Source of the DNA: Nitrospirota bacterium
Lineage (GTDB): Bacteria; Nitrospirota; Nitrospiria; JACQBW01
Length of the DNA: 39,510 nt
Reading direction: 5' to 3'
NCBI GenBank assembly: GCA_016178585.1
Contig: JACOTA010000016.1
Coordinates: 1 to 39,510, forward strand
This document shows positions 1 to 8,188 of the stretch, piece by piece. Each line of letters opens with the position of its first letter. Positions within the stretch are counted from its first letter, which is position 1. The translations under genes were made by a program, and so were the position numbers. Below the pieces are notes generated by a model. That model ran no database searches. It was not told the origin of the DNA and saw only the letters and a list, made by a program, of their open reading frames with translations.

Positions 1-139
1 CCAAGAACAGAGTTAGAAAGCTGTCATTGCGAACAAAGTGAAGCAATCTCAAGACTTTACGATAAGATTGCCACGCACCCTTCGGTGCTCGCAATGACAT
101 GATTAATAAGTGGGTGCGAAGTCTATCGCTGGTCTTGGG
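1..139. repeat. MITE-like palindromic element, copy 1
   Basis: The element starts with CCAAGAACAGAGTTAG (1-16) and ends with CTATCGCTGGTCTTGG (123-138), which are inverted repeats matching at 13 of 16 positions. Inside lies a second palindrome beginning GTCATTGCGA and ending TCGCAATGAC, a core I recall as dispersed in many bacterial genomes. It has no ORF, so it would need a transposase acting in trans. The window may begin inside it. It lies in the opposite orientation to copy 2 at 158-298. Confidence 0.7.
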
Positions 140-157
140 CAACGCACCAAGGTTGAC

Positions 158-298
158 CCCAAGAACAGCGATAGGATTTGTAACTCCTTGTTTTGCCTGT
201 CATCGCGAGCGCCCGCAGGGTGCGTGGCGATCTCGGTTCACGATGGCGAGATTGCTTCGCTTCGCTCGCAATGACAACTTTCTATCGCTGTTCCTGGG
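158..298. repeat. MITE-like palindromic element, copy 2
   Basis: This 141-bp element has terminal inverted repeats CCCAAGAACAGCGATAG (158-174) and CTATCGCTGTTCCTGGG (282-298), identical at 16 of 17 positions. Positions 170-293 match 22107-22230 with a single difference that I could find. It carries no ORF of its own. Its right end supplies the last codons and the stop of the broken gene at 299-806, which suggests it inserted there. I could not identify a clear target-site duplication. Confidence 0.8.
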
Positions 299-806
299 TA
301 CAGGTTGCACACTTAGATTCGAAGGTTCTGGCATCTAAACGCCGATGTCCCCTTTGACGGTAAATTTCCAAAGAAGGTGAAATTCCACAAAAGGGTGGAG
401 GCTGAGATATCTCATTTCCCGCTTTGTTAATTATTTTGATCCGGCTTGTTTTATAGAATTCTGCCGTTTCATGTCTAGGGTCAAGGACTGGAGATGACTC
501 CCCTGATAACGTCATCCCTTTTAAAAACTAATGCTTCTGGTGAGCCTCCTTTCCAACAGCAATCAGAAACTCTCCTGTTTTAGCTCCACAGGTCCCCTCG
601 ATCCGGAGAACATAGCCCTTATAGCTATGAGCCCGTTGATCAAAAGAGCGCATGAGGCAGATTCTGGGCTGAACTGCCAGAATACGACCCGACCAGCTGA
701 TTTTCTCCACTTCCCCTTCAAATTTTGCCACAAACCTCTCCTGCCTTAAAAACTTTCTTGTTGTAAAAAACATGAAAGCTTGCTGCCAATCCTCCAGCCA
801 TTCCAT
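299..806 (-). pseudogene. Broken conserved hypothetical gene (nonsense codon plus MITE truncation)
   Basis: One reading frame runs from an ATG at 806 to 531, is cut by TAG at 528-530, and continues in the same frame to the element boundary near 299. The two halves read as one protein (conserved stretches SGRILAVQPRI, GYVLRIEGTCG, GEFLIAVGK, then RQRGHRRLDART and KCATC). I recall a conserved bacterial family with this order in which the stop position holds Gln, so CAG to TAG is the simplest explanation. In that family the RLDART-K-C-x-x-C part is followed by a further Cys-rich tail. Here the tail is replaced by residues read from the terminal repeat, ending TQEQR-stop. Function is unknown to me. 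Confidence 0.6.
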
Positions 807-986
807 TATTTATTAGGTGGATGGCTTCGGTAAATTCTTGAGAGTTAAAGACTGGAGAAGAGAAAAAAGAGAAGCAATCAGCGACATTGCTGAACCATAT
901 CGCGAAACAAGCTTATTAGAGAAATATTAAAAACCAAAAGATTAGGTATGCTGGGTAAAGAGAAACGCTTCGCCCCGCAAGCGAGG

Positions 987-1036
987 AAGTGAAGCATCTG
1001 GCTTTGCCAGTGCTGAACGCCGGGGTTCGGGGGCAT
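987..1036 (+). repeat. Dispersed repeat family B, copy 1
   Basis: This unit of about 50 bp contains GGCTTTGCC and GGGGTTCGGGGGCAT. It recurs inverted at 21727-21775 and, more diverged and inverted, at 37034-37085. The flanking GGGGGC at 1030-1035 can pair with GCCCCC at about 1055-1060, just downstream of the tRNA, giving a hairpin without a T-run. The rest of 807-1069 shows no gene that I can support. Confidence 0.6.
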
Positions 1037-1069
1037 TGAGTGGAGTACACGAAGGCCCCCGACTATTAA

Positions 1070-1142
1070 TGGAGCTGGGCGGGATCGAACCGCCGGCCTT
1101 CTGATTGCGAACCAGACGCTCTCCCAACTGAGCTACAGCCCC
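1070..1142 (-). tRNA. tRNA-Ala (anticodon CGC)
   Basis: On the minus strand the 73-nt cloverleaf folds cleanly. The acceptor stem is GGGGCTG/CAGCTCC with the G3-U70 pair that identifies alanine tRNA. The D-stem is GCTC/GAGC. The anticodon stem-loop TCTGG-TTCGCAA-TCAGA places CGC at 34-36. The T-arm is GGCGG-TTCGATC-CCGCC, and the discriminator is A. CCA is not encoded (the genome reads TTA). It decodes GCG codons. Confidence 0.95.
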
Positions 1143-1175
1143 AAAATTTCGCTAAAACATCTTGTAATTTACCCG

Positions 1176-1205
1176 AAAAACCTCCCCTCATGCAATAGGA
1201 GTTTT
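1176..1205. terminator. Weak candidate bidirectional terminator
   Basis: CTCC (1182-1185) can pair with GGAG (1198-1201) around a 12-nt loop. T-runs follow on both strands (six T on plus, five T on minus). It sits at the 3' end of the minus-strand TPR gene. The stem is short, so this is tentative. Confidence 0.3.
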
Positions 1206-1679
1206 TTATTTTCTTTTTCCGACGGGTTCCCGAACAATTTTTCCGATTACCTTATTTACCGGATGAGATCGGTCCAATAAAGAGACTATCGGTTTTTTTC
1301 TGACGCCAAATTCCCTGAGTGTTTCCGACAGTCTCGAATGATTTTTAAACATTTTCAGGCCCGTTTCAATCGTTTTGTAGGCTTCCCTTTTCCGCCGACT
1401 CATTAAATAAAGCTCGGCAAGATATAAATAATGTTCCGGCGCCTGGTCTTTTCTCATCAACCCTTTTTTACAAAAGGCGATCCCTTCACTTACGTTTTTC
1501 TCACCTATTGCCCTTGCATAACCGTAGGACGATAACAGGACACCCGGAGTCTGATTGGGGTTGTCCTGATAAAAGGAAAACGCTTTTTTAAAATATTTAA
1601 GAGCTTCTGGATAGTTTTTTTCTTTTAAATAGGCTTTCCCTAATTCAATTTCTTCATTTCCTGGAATTTTTTCTTTCAT
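1206..1679 (-). CDS. TPR-repeat protein
   Basis: This 157-residue soluble protein has no signal peptide. Residues about 8-120 form three to four tetratricopeptide-type helical hairpins (for example ELGKAYLKEKNYPEALKYF and YLYLAELYLMSRRKREAYKT), a fold that mediates protein-protein contacts. The basic C-terminal tail (GVRKKP...SLLDRSHPVNKVIGK) resembles a conserved ending I have seen on small TPR proteins. It lies 35 nt downstream of the zinc-ribbon/YbjQ gene and is probably the last gene of the purM operon. Partner and role are unknown. Confidence 0.8.
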   Translation of the reverse strand: MKEKIPGNEEIELGKAYLKEKNYPEALKYFKKAFSFYQDNPNQTPGVLLSSYGYARAIGEKNVSEGIAFCKKGLMRKDQAPEHYLYLAELYLMSRRKREAYKTIETGLKMFKNHSRLSETLREFGVRKKPIVSLLDRSHPVNKVIGKIVREPVGKRK

Positions 1680-1714
1680 GACGGTTCCTATACAGAAAGT
1701 TTTGCTTTTTCGGT

Positions 1715-2425
1715 TTAAATTAAAATGGCGGTACCGGTAAAGGAGACGATTAACACCTGGTCTTTTAAATATTGTTCATGTACGACCACACCGACCACGG
1801 CGTTGGCCTGAAGTTTTGAGGCTTCGATTTTCAAATCGGTCAACCCAATTTGAAAGCCCTTCTTCAGGTTGTCGTAATAGGGGGTATTTCTCAAACCGGC
1901 GGCATCTTTTAAACTTGAAATAGCCGTTTCTAACGCATCGGTTTTAATTAGAACCTGGGACCCCACCAGCCCTTTATGTTCCAAAACAGGCTTATTTTCA
2001 ATAGCGGAAAGGGAGGTAACCAAAATGGTTTTAATTTTATCAACCGCACTGTCAATTTCAGTTTCTTTTTTTTGGGCCTTCTTCTGCTCTTCCTTTACTT
2101 TGGCCTCCTGGATCTGTTTTCCGAGGTTAAGTTTTAATTCAAGAAGCCGCTGTTTTTCTTCTTCCATTTTCACAAGTTGAAGCTGAATCTGTTTCTCGTG
2201 CTCTTGAATATTTTTTGCGTCATCCTCTGGAATTTTTTTTGCCGGATCCTCCGGGCTCCCTTCAGGCGCCACCAAGGGAGAAGAACTCCCTCTCTCGAAT
2301 AATTCCAACGCGGAAGGGGTCGAAAGTTGATGAATCTGGTCCTGACTGCCAGGAACAAAGGTGGTATGACACTTCAGGCATTCTGCTCCTTCTTTTTGAT
2401 CATTTCCGCAAGCCTGGCAAATCAT
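1715..2425 (-). CDS. Zinc-ribbon, coiled-coil and YbjQ-type (UPF0145-like) protein
   Basis: This is a three-part protein of 236 residues. Residues 1-22 hold a zinc ribbon (C-x-x-C at 4-7, C-x-x-C at 17-20). Residues about 70-125 are a strongly charged Lys/Glu/Gln coiled coil. Residues about 130-236 resemble the YbjQ/heavy-metal-binding-associated domain, with its typical SLKDAAGLRNTPY, LKIEASKLQANAVVGVVV and final beta strand. The start overlaps purN by 4 nt (ATGA), so the genes are translationally coupled. The domain match is from memory of the family, and function is unknown. Nothing links it directly to purine synthesis beyond the operon. Confidence 0.7.
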   Translation of the reverse strand: MICQACGNDQKEGAECLKCHTTFVPGSQDQIHQLSTPSALELFERGSSSPLVAPEGSPEDPAKKIPEDDAKNIQEHEKQIQLQLVKMEEEKQRLLELKLNLGKQIQEAKVKEEQKKAQKKETEIDSAVDKIKTILVTSLSAIENKPVLEHKGLVGSQVLIKTDALETAISSLKDAAGLRNTPYYDNLKKGFQIGLTDLKIEASKLQANAVVGVVVHEQYLKDQVLIVSFTGTAILI

Positions 2426-3084
2426 TTTTTCACTCCCGGGTTAATCGGTTCACTTATCAAAGGATTTCGCGAAGAAAGTATCCTCACTTTTCTTCCTTCA
2501 ACTTTCAGTTTTCCCTCTGCGATCCATTTTAGGGCCTGAGGATAAATTTCGTGTTCTTTTTCCAAAATTCTGCTTTTTAGCGTGTCAACGGTATCACTCT
2601 CCAACACCGGCACCGCGGCTTGAACAATTACGGGGCCGCTGTCTAAACCTTCGTCAACCAAGTGAACGGTACACCCGGTAATCTTCACTCCGTAACTAAG
2701 GGCCTGTGCTTGAGCGTGAAGACCTGTAAAAGCCGGTAAGAGCGACGGATGGATATTTAAAATATGGTTTCGGTAAGCAGAAAGAAGCTCAGACGTTATC
2801 ATTTTCATGTAACCCGCTAAAACGATCCATTGAGCTCCGCTATCCCGCAGATGACGAACAATTTCTTGTTCATAGCGTTCTCTGTTTTCAAAGGGAGCCG
2901 GGTCAACATAAACCGCGGTTAGCCCATATTTTCTCGCCCGTTCCAACGCAAAGGCGGTTTTCTTGTTGGAGAGGACCACGGAGATTTTAGCGTTGAGCTC
3001 TTTATTTTCAATGGCGTCGATAATAGCCTGAAGGTTGGTTCCGTTTCCGGAAACCAGAACCCCTATTTTGAGAGCGTCAGTCAT
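2422..3084 (-). CDS. purN: Phosphoribosylglycinamide formyltransferase (GAR transformylase 1)
   Basis: This enzyme transfers a formyl group from 10-formyl-THF to GAR, step 3 of purine synthesis, in the cytosol. At 220 residues it is close to the usual length of about 210. The substrate loop SGNGTNLQA is at 12-20. The catalytic trio is visible as N110 and H112 (NIHPSLLPAF) and D144 (HLVDEGLD). The start overlaps the end of purM by 8 nt and the stop overlaps the next gene by 4 nt, typical of a tight operon. Confidence 0.97.
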   Translation of the reverse strand: MTDALKIGVLVSGNGTNLQAIIDAIENKELNAKISVVLSNKKTAFALERARKYGLTAVYVDPAPFENRERYEQEIVRHLRDSGAQWIVLAGYMKMITSELLSAYRNHILNIHPSLLPAFTGLHAQAQALSYGVKITGCTVHLVDEGLDSGPVIVQAAVPVLESDTVDTLKSRILEKEHEIYPQALKWIAEGKLKVEGRKVRILSSRNPLISEPINPGVKK

Positions 3085-4111
3085 AGTGAACGATGTTTTT
3101 TCCTTTGCGGACTTCCCCGACTAAAAAAGCTTTTTCCCCCAGTTTTTTTGCGGACAAAATAACCTGTTTGGCCTCTTTTTTCGGAACAATTAAAATAAAC
3201 CCTATTCCCATGTTAAAATCCCGGAACATCTCATTTTCGCTGATTCCCCCGGCCTGCTGGAGGAAAGAAAAGAGCGGCGGGATCTTCCACGATTTTTTGA
3301 AAACCTCCGCTTGACAATTTTTGGGCAAAATCCTCGGAAGGTTTTCTGTAATCCCTCCCCCGGTAATGTGGGCCATTCCCTTTAAATTAAACCGATTCTT
3401 GAGTTTAAGAACCGTTTTAACATAAATTCGAGTTGGTCTTAATAATGCGGTTCCCAATTTTTCCCCGAGTTCCGATATTTTTTGACCGGGTTTAAGTTTT
3501 GCCTTTTCAAAAACAATTTTCCGGACCAACGAAAAACCATTGCTGTGGAGCCCGCTGGAAGCCAATCCGATAATCGCATCTCCCGGCTTGATCGCGTGAC
3601 CATCGATGAGTTTCTTTTTTTCAACGACGCCCACGGCGAATCCCGCCAGATCATACTCTCCTTTTGGGTAAAAAGAGGGCATTTCCGCGGTTTCACCGCC
3701 AATAAGGGCGCACCCCGCCTGTCGGCACCCGCCAACAATCCCTTTTAAAATCGCCACGGACCGTTTTAAATCCAGTTTTCCGGAGGCCATATAATCAAGA
3801 AAAAATAAGGGTTCCGCGCCGGTCACCACGATATCGTTAACGCACATCGCAACCAGATCAATTCCAACCGTGTCGTGCTGGTTCATGAGAAAGGCTATTT
3901 TAAGCTTTGTTCCCACCCCATCCGTTCCGGAAACCAGGAGCGGGTTTTTATATTTTTTTAATTGAAATAAGCCGCTAAATCCTCCCAGATCGGAATAAAC
4001 TTCGGAACGAAAAGTTTTTCTAACCAAGGGCGTAATCTTCTTAACAAATCGGTTGCCGAGGCTGATATCGACACCGGCTTTTTTGTAGGAAAGCTTTTCC
4101 AAAATCGGCAC
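3077..4111 (-). CDS. purM: Phosphoribosylformylglycinamidine cyclo-ligase (AIR synthetase)
   Basis: This ATP-dependent enzyme closes FGAM to AIR, step 5 of purine synthesis. The 344 residues match the family length. The N-terminal PurM/AIRS domain carries SGTDGVGTK at about 61-69, and ALIGGETAEMPSFY and GLASSGLHSNGFSLVR are the characteristic family motifs. HITGGGITENLPRILP marks the C-terminal domain. The start chosen is GTG at 4111, preceded by AGGA; a TTG four codons in is an alternative. It is the first gene of the operon, and upstream of it lies the 13-bp tandem repeat at 4178-4203. Confidence 0.97.
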   Translation of the reverse strand: MPILEKLSYKKAGVDISLGNRFVKKITPLVRKTFRSEVYSDLGGFSGLFQLKKYKNPLLVSGTDGVGTKLKIAFLMNQHDTVGIDLVAMCVNDIVVTGAEPLFFLDYMASGKLDLKRSVAILKGIVGGCRQAGCALIGGETAEMPSFYPKGEYDLAGFAVGVVEKKKLIDGHAIKPGDAIIGLASSGLHSNGFSLVRKIVFEKAKLKPGQKISELGEKLGTALLRPTRIYVKTVLKLKNRFNLKGMAHITGGGITENLPRILPKNCQAEVFKKSWKIPPLFSFLQQAGGISENEMFRDFNMGIGFILIVPKKEAKQVILSAKKLGEKAFLVGEVRKGKNIVHYD

Positions 4112-4177
4112 CCTTTCCTAGCTTTCGAGGCCGAGACTTAATCTCTGCCCCGGTGAAGCTATGTTTTAAGAATACAA

Positions 4178-4203
4178 CTTAAAGTATTATCTTAAAGTAT
4201 TAT
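4178..4203. repeat. Two perfect 13-bp tandem copies in the purM leader region
   Basis: CTTAAAGTATTAT occurs twice back to back (4178-4190, 4191-4203). On the minus strand a TATAAT hexamer overlaps the second copy (4199-4204), but I see no good -35 at the right distance. It may be part of the purM promoter or a regulator site. It could also be simple slippage in AT-rich DNA. Confidence 0.45.
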
Positions 4204-4265
4204 AAGGATACAAGATAACCAGGGTTTCGTCAAATATCTAAGTTATTGATATTATTATGATTTTC

Positions 4266-4853
4266 CTATTTTATCTTCTTTAAGTCAAAGTCGAATTGAG
4301 TTTTTTCTTTCTTCTGCGGGCTCCCGACCAGAAGACTTAACTGGCCCTCTGGAGGGATTTCTCCAATAGGAAAATAATAAAAAAGATCCTGAACAAACAT
4401 TCCGGGCTGAGATTCAGAGGGAGTGACTTCTCCCTCCTCCCAATAGGTCGCGGAAAAGGTTTTACCGCCGAATTTAATCAACCCGACGTAGTCCTTTGCA
4501 AAATCCTCCTCTTTTCCAAAAAGAGTGACGGTGAAAACCAGCTTTCCCTGGACTTTAGCCAACGCATCGTCAATTGCGTAATTATCGAGTTCCTGTCCCG
4601 ATGATGCCGCATCGCGGACTGCAAATGCCAGGGTTAAAAATTCCGAATTTAAAATAGCTACGCCGTTTTTTCCAAGGTCCACCGTCCACTCTTTAAAAAA
4701 AAGACGAAGATCGGTATTTACATTTCTCATCCCATATCCCATCGCCTCTCCTTTTTGAGTTTCGTTTAAATGAACCCACATGGCCCCCGCCTCCTGGTTT
4801 AAACCCAAAAGGATCGCCATAACCCAGAGTAACAATTTTTTATTTACCTTCAT
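4266..4853 (-). CDS. Small exported protein of unknown function
   Basis: The protein has 195 residues. Residues 1-24 look like a Sec signal peptide (basic MKVNKK, hydrophobic LLLWVMAILLGL, then AGA before the likely cut). The mature part is rich in aromatic and acidic residues with alternating beta-like segments and no cysteine. I see no recognised catalytic motif. The start codon overlaps the rnc stop (ATGA), so it is co-translated with rnc, though its envelope location makes a shared function unlikely. I do not recognise the family. Confidence 0.7.
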   Translation of the reverse strand: MKVNKKLLLWVMAILLGLNQEAGAMWVHLNETQKGEAMGYGMRNVNTDLRLFFKEWTVDLGKNGVAILNSEFLTLAFAVRDAASSGQELDNYAIDDALAKVQGKLVFTVTLFGKEEDFAKDYVGLIKFGGKTFSATYWEEGEVTPSESQPGMFVQDLFYYFPIGEIPPEGQLSLLVGSPQKKEKTQFDFDLKKIK

Positions 4854-5557
4854 GATTTTGCTATTCCTTTTATCCGGTTTAATGCCTCTTTAGCTGCGAT
4901 TTGTTCTGCCTCCTTCTTATTTCTTCCCACGCCAACACCAAGGATATCCCCTTTGACCAACAGGTGAATTTCAAAAGATTTTTCATGATCGGGGCCAGAC
5001 GTTTTTACAAGCCGGTAGTCCGGTAAAATTCCGAAAATCTTTTGGCACTGTTCCTGAAAATCCGTCTTGTAATCTAATGAAACCTGATGGGCGCCGGTGT
5101 TTTCGATCGTTTCTTTAAACCATCGGAGGATACATCCTTTTGCGGAAAGAAGGCCCCCATCCAGATAAACCGCCGCGATTAACGCTTCCAGGGTATTGGC
5201 CAGGAGAGAGTTTTTATTTCGGCCCATCGACAACGCCTCTCCCTTTCCTAAAAAGATAAAGTCGCCCAAATTTAATTTCCTGGCAATTTCCGATAAGGTT
5301 CGCTCATTGACCAGCGTTGATTTTATTTTAGAAAGATCCCCCTCATTAGCCTCCGGCAAATAACCAAACAAGTATTCACTGATAACCAAATCAAGAACCG
5401 CGTCTCCGAGATACTCTAATCTTTCATTATCTTTGATTCCCTTCAGACTGCTTTCATTGACAAAGGATTTATGGGTTAAGGCTTGTTTTAAAAAGGTTTG
5501 CCGGGAAAAATGGTAAGAGGAGAGATCCTCTAAACGGTTAAGATCAATTTGAGACAT
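4850..5557 (-). CDS. rnc: Ribonuclease III
   Basis: This enzyme cuts double-stranded RNA during rRNA and mRNA processing. The signature NERLEYLGDAVLD is at about 44-56 and the second active-site helix LANTLEALIAAVYLDGG at about 119-135. The double-stranded RNA-binding domain follows at about 160-232. The E. coli Asp114 position is Asn here, a variant I recall in other bacterial RNase III proteins. The frame is open upstream to 5650, but I chose ATG at 5557: the extra 31 residues are not family-like, and an AGGGAA Shine-Dalgarno sits just upstream. The product is 235 residues. Confidence 0.95.
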   Translation of the reverse strand: MSQIDLNRLEDLSSYHFSRQTFLKQALTHKSFVNESSLKGIKDNERLEYLGDAVLDLVISEYLFGYLPEANEGDLSKIKSTLVNERTLSEIARKLNLGDFIFLGKGEALSMGRNKNSLLANTLEALIAAVYLDGGLLSAKGCILRWFKETIENTGAHQVSLDYKTDFQEQCQKIFGILPDYRLVKTSGPDHEKSFEIHLLVKGDILGVGVGRNKKEAEQIAAKEALNRIKGIAKS

Positions 5558-5623
5558 TTCCCTGATCCATAAAAAAAAGGCCTTCCGCTGCAATCTCGAA
5601 TTTCGGGTTCTGAGTTCCACCAC

Positions 5624-5643
5624 ACGGCTGGCTCTCAAGCCGT
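5624..5643. other. Hairpin in the fabF-rnc spacer
   Basis: ACGGCT (5624-5629) pairs with AGCCGT (5638-5643) around an 8-nt loop. It lies in the roughly 190-nt spacer (5558-5747) between fabF and rnc. There is no T-run, so it is more likely an mRNA processing or stability element, or part of a dispersed repeat, than a terminator. Confidence 0.3.
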
Positions 5644-5747
5644 TCCGCAACCCGCCGAATTTTCAGGTTGTGAATAGCCGCTCGCTTCAATTTCGCGGCC
5701 TTTCACATGTCCGCTTTCTCACGGCCATATTTTCCAATAATTTTTTT

Positions 5748-7001
5748 TTAATTTTCGTATTTTTTAAAAACAAGGGAGGCATTGGTCCCTCCAAATCCAA
5801 AGGAATTGGAAAGGGCATATTGAACCTGTTTCTGCCGGGCTTTATTGGGAATATAATCTAAATCACATTCAGGATCTGGATTTTCAAGATTAATGGTTGG
5901 AGGAAGGACCCCGTTGACCATGGCTAAAATCGAAAAGATGGCCTCAGCTCCGCCAGCAGCCCCTAATAAGTGACCCGTCATTGATTTAGTGGAACTGACG
6001 GGAATTTGATTGGCATATTCTCCAAATGTTTTTTTAATCGCGAGCGTTTCAATTTTATCGGCAAATGTCGAGGTCGCATGCGCATTGATATAGCCAATCT
6101 GACGCGGTTCTATTTGACTTTCCTTTAATGCCAGTTTCATACATTTTACAGCCCCCATCCCGTCTTCGGCCGGCGCGGTGATATGATAGGCGTCTGCGGT
6201 CATTCCATATCCAACAATTTCAGCATAAATACGGGCGCCGCGAGCCCTGGCAAACTCCAGCTCTTCAAGAAACAGAATCCCGGCCCCTTCGCCCATCAGG
6301 AAACCGTCACGTTCCCGGTCAAAGGGACGACTGGCTTTTGCCGGATCGTCATTTCGGGTCGAGAGCGCCCTGGATGAGGCAAAACCGGCGACGGCAAGGC
6401 GGCAAATCGTCGCCTCGCTCCCTCCTGCAATCATCGCATCCGCTTCTCCCCGCTGAATAATCCGATAGGCATCCCCGATACAGGTATTTCCCGTCGCACA
6501 AGCTGTCACGGCAGAGGTGTTGACACCTCTGAACCCAAATCGGATTCCAATTTGGCCGGCCGCAAGATTGATAATAGACATCGGCACGAAAAAAGGGGTG
6601 ACTTTTTTCGGGCCTTTTTCAAGAAGAGTGAGAAAGGAGTTTTCAATGGCCGGAAGGCCACCCATTCCGGCCCCGACATAGACGCCCATTCGATCTTTCA
6701 TTTCTTCGGATACTTTTATTCCCGCGTCGTCCACGGCCATCTGGGCTGCCGCGATCGCATAGTGAATAAACGTATCCATTTTCTTAATTTCTTTTTTCTC
6801 GATATATTGAGCTGGATCAAACCCTTTGACTTCAGCCGCTATTTGAACAGGAAAATCGGCCGCATCAAACCGCGTAATCTTTCCCGCGCCGGAAACGCCG
6901 GCACAAAGAGCTTCCCACGTCTGCTGCACACCGATTCCCAGGGGCGTCACTAATCCTAAACCTGTAACGACCACCCTTTTTTTTAGGATAACATTATCCA
7001 C
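5748..7001 (-). CDS. fabF: 3-oxoacyl-[ACP] synthase II (KAS II)
   Basis: This enzyme condenses malonyl-ACP with the growing acyl-ACP during fatty acid elongation. The 417 residues are typical. The Cys-His-His active site is complete: C168 in VTACATG, H308 in NAHAT and H344 in [13 protein letters not shown]. The C-terminal glycine-rich [14 protein letters not shown] is also present. It follows acpP by 3 nt, the usual acpP-fabF pair. Confidence 0.97.
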   Translation of the reverse strand: MDNVILKKRVVVTGLGLVTPLGIGVQQTWEALCAGVSGAGKITRFDAADFPVQIAAEVKGFDPAQYIEKKEIKKMDTFIHYAIAAAQMAVDDAGIKVSEEMKDRMGVYVGAGMGGLPAIENSFLTLLEKGPKKVTPFFVPMSIINLAAGQIGIRFGFRGVNTSAVTACATGNTCIGDAYRIIQRGEADAMIAGGSEATICRLAVAGFASSRALSTRNDDPAKASRPFDRERDGFLMGEGAGILFLEELEFARARGARIYAEIVGYGMTADAYHITAPAEDGMGAVKCMKLALKESQIEPRQIGYINAHATSTFADKIETLAIKKTFGEYANQIPVSSTKSMTGHLLGAAGGAEAIFSILAMVNGVLPPTINLENPDPECDLDYIPNKARQKQVQYALSNSFGFGGTNASLVFKKYEN

Positions 7002-7004
7002 TTA

Positions 7005-7238
7005 TTAAAGTTTTTCCTTGATATATTCCATTGCATTTTGAACATTGAGTATTTTTTCCGCGTCGTCATCAGGAATTTCAATGCCAAACTCTTCTTCGAA
7101 AGCCATCACCAATTCCACGGTATCCAGAGAATCGGCGCCCAGGTCCTCCACAAAAGAAGCCTCCGGGGTGATATCCTCCTCCTCAACGCCTAATTGTTCT
7201 GCAATGATTTTCTTGACTCTTTCTTCTACTGCAGCCAT
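7005..7238 (-). CDS. acpP: Acyl carrier protein
   Basis: This acidic 77-residue carrier holds the growing acyl chain on a 4'-phosphopantetheine arm. The arm attaches to Ser37 in the DSL motif of [14 protein letters not shown] strong AGGAGG Shine-Dalgarno lies about 12 nt upstream of the ATG, suited to a very abundant protein. It sits between fabG and fabF as in most bacteria. Confidence 0.98.
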   Translation of the reverse strand: MAAVEERVKKIIAEQLGVEEEDITPEASFVEDLGADSLDTVELVMAFEEEFGIEIPDDDAEKILNVQNAMEYIKEKL

Positions 7239-7312
7239 TTATTTTTCAAACCTCCTCTCCCGAAATTGGGGTTTTACCCCGTTAGTTAATAGAGATGATT
7301 TATTATTATTCA

Positions 7313-8062
7313 TCACACCATATACATTCCACCATTGACATGGATCACCTGACCCGTAATATAAGAAGCCTGCCCTGAGGCCAGAAAACAGACCGCGTTT
7401 GCGATATCTTCGACTTTACCCATTCTTCCCTGGGGAATCTGCCTGATGAGCTCTTCACGGGTTTGTTCATGTAAAACATCTGTCATTGCCGTTTCGATAA
7501 AGCCCGGAGCCACCGCATTTACGGTAATTCCCCGGCTGGCATATTCCCTTGCAACCGTTTTAGTCAAACCCACCACGGCAGCTTTCGACGCCACATAATT
7601 GGCCTGGCCTGGATTTCCCATGGCACCGACAATCGAAGAAATATTGATAATACGGCCAAACCGCTGTTTTGCCATTTTGGGAAGAACTTCTTTGATACAC
7701 AAAAAAGTTCCTTTAAGATTGATATCCATCACCAGGGTCCAATCCTCCTCTTTCATTCTCAGGATAAGTCCGTCCCGGGTAATCCCCGCGTTATTCACAA
7801 GAATATCAATCTTGTTCCAGACCGCCATCGCCTGGCCTACCATTTCTTTGACTTCGTTCGAACTGGCCACATTGACTTTAAAGGCAACCGCTTTTTTACC
7901 TCTTGAAATTAAATCATCCGCGGCCTGTTTTGCCTTTTCAAAATTGACATCGGCAATTCCAACGATCGCGCCTTCTGAAGCGAGACAATCAGCAATGCCG
8001 AAACCAATTCCCTGTGCACCTCCGGTAATTAAAGCTGTTCGACCTTCTAATTGAGTATCCAA
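7313..8062 (-). CDS. fabG: 3-oxoacyl-[ACP] reductase
   Basis: This NADPH-dependent short-chain dehydrogenase reduces 3-ketoacyl-ACP. The 249 residues match the family. The nucleotide loop TGGAQGIGFGIA is at about 13-24, NNAG at 90-93, catalytic Ser143 lies in INISSIVG, and Tyr156/Lys160 in YVASK. The start is a TTG (MDTQLEGR) with AAGG about nine nt upstream; no ATG fits better. Confidence 0.97.
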   Translation of the reverse strand: MDTQLEGRTALITGGAQGIGFGIADCLASEGAIVGIADVNFEKAKQAADDLISRGKKAVAFKVNVASSNEVKEMVGQAMAVWNKIDILVNNAGITRDGLILRMKEEDWTLVMDINLKGTFLCIKEVLPKMAKQRFGRIINISSIVGAMGNPGQANYVASKAAVVGLTKTVAREYASRGITVNAVAPGFIETAMTDVLHEQTREELIRQIPQGRMGKVEDIANAVCFLASGQASYITGQVIHVNGGMYMV

Positions 8063-8116
8063 CGTTCGTTACCTTGCTTGCTATAAAGCCGGATATAAAT
8101 AAATTTAATTCAATGT

Positions 8117-8141
8117 CCTCCTCCCCTTGCGGGAGAGGAGG
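8117..8141. other. Stable hairpin in the fabD-fabG spacer
   Basis: CCTCCTCCC (8117-8125) pairs with GGGAGAGGAGG (8131-8141) with one bulge and a 5-nt loop. No T-run follows in the direction of transcription. It may protect or process the polycistronic mRNA between fabD and fabG, or act as a weak attenuator. Confidence 0.4.
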
Positions 8142-8188
8142 TCCACCTTTGAAAATGTCCGTTTATTTATGTCCTGCTGTATAGACCT

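Noticed and set aside
846-917. Short plus-strand frame reading DWRREKREAISDIAEPYRETS to a stop.
   Set aside because: It looks protein-like but is about 30 codons without start codon or recognised family, so it is too little to call.
5558-5650. N-terminal extension of RNase III.
   Set aside because: The extra 31 residues come from a hairpin-containing spacer. The internal ATG at 5557 has a Shine-Dalgarno and gives the family-typical N-terminus.
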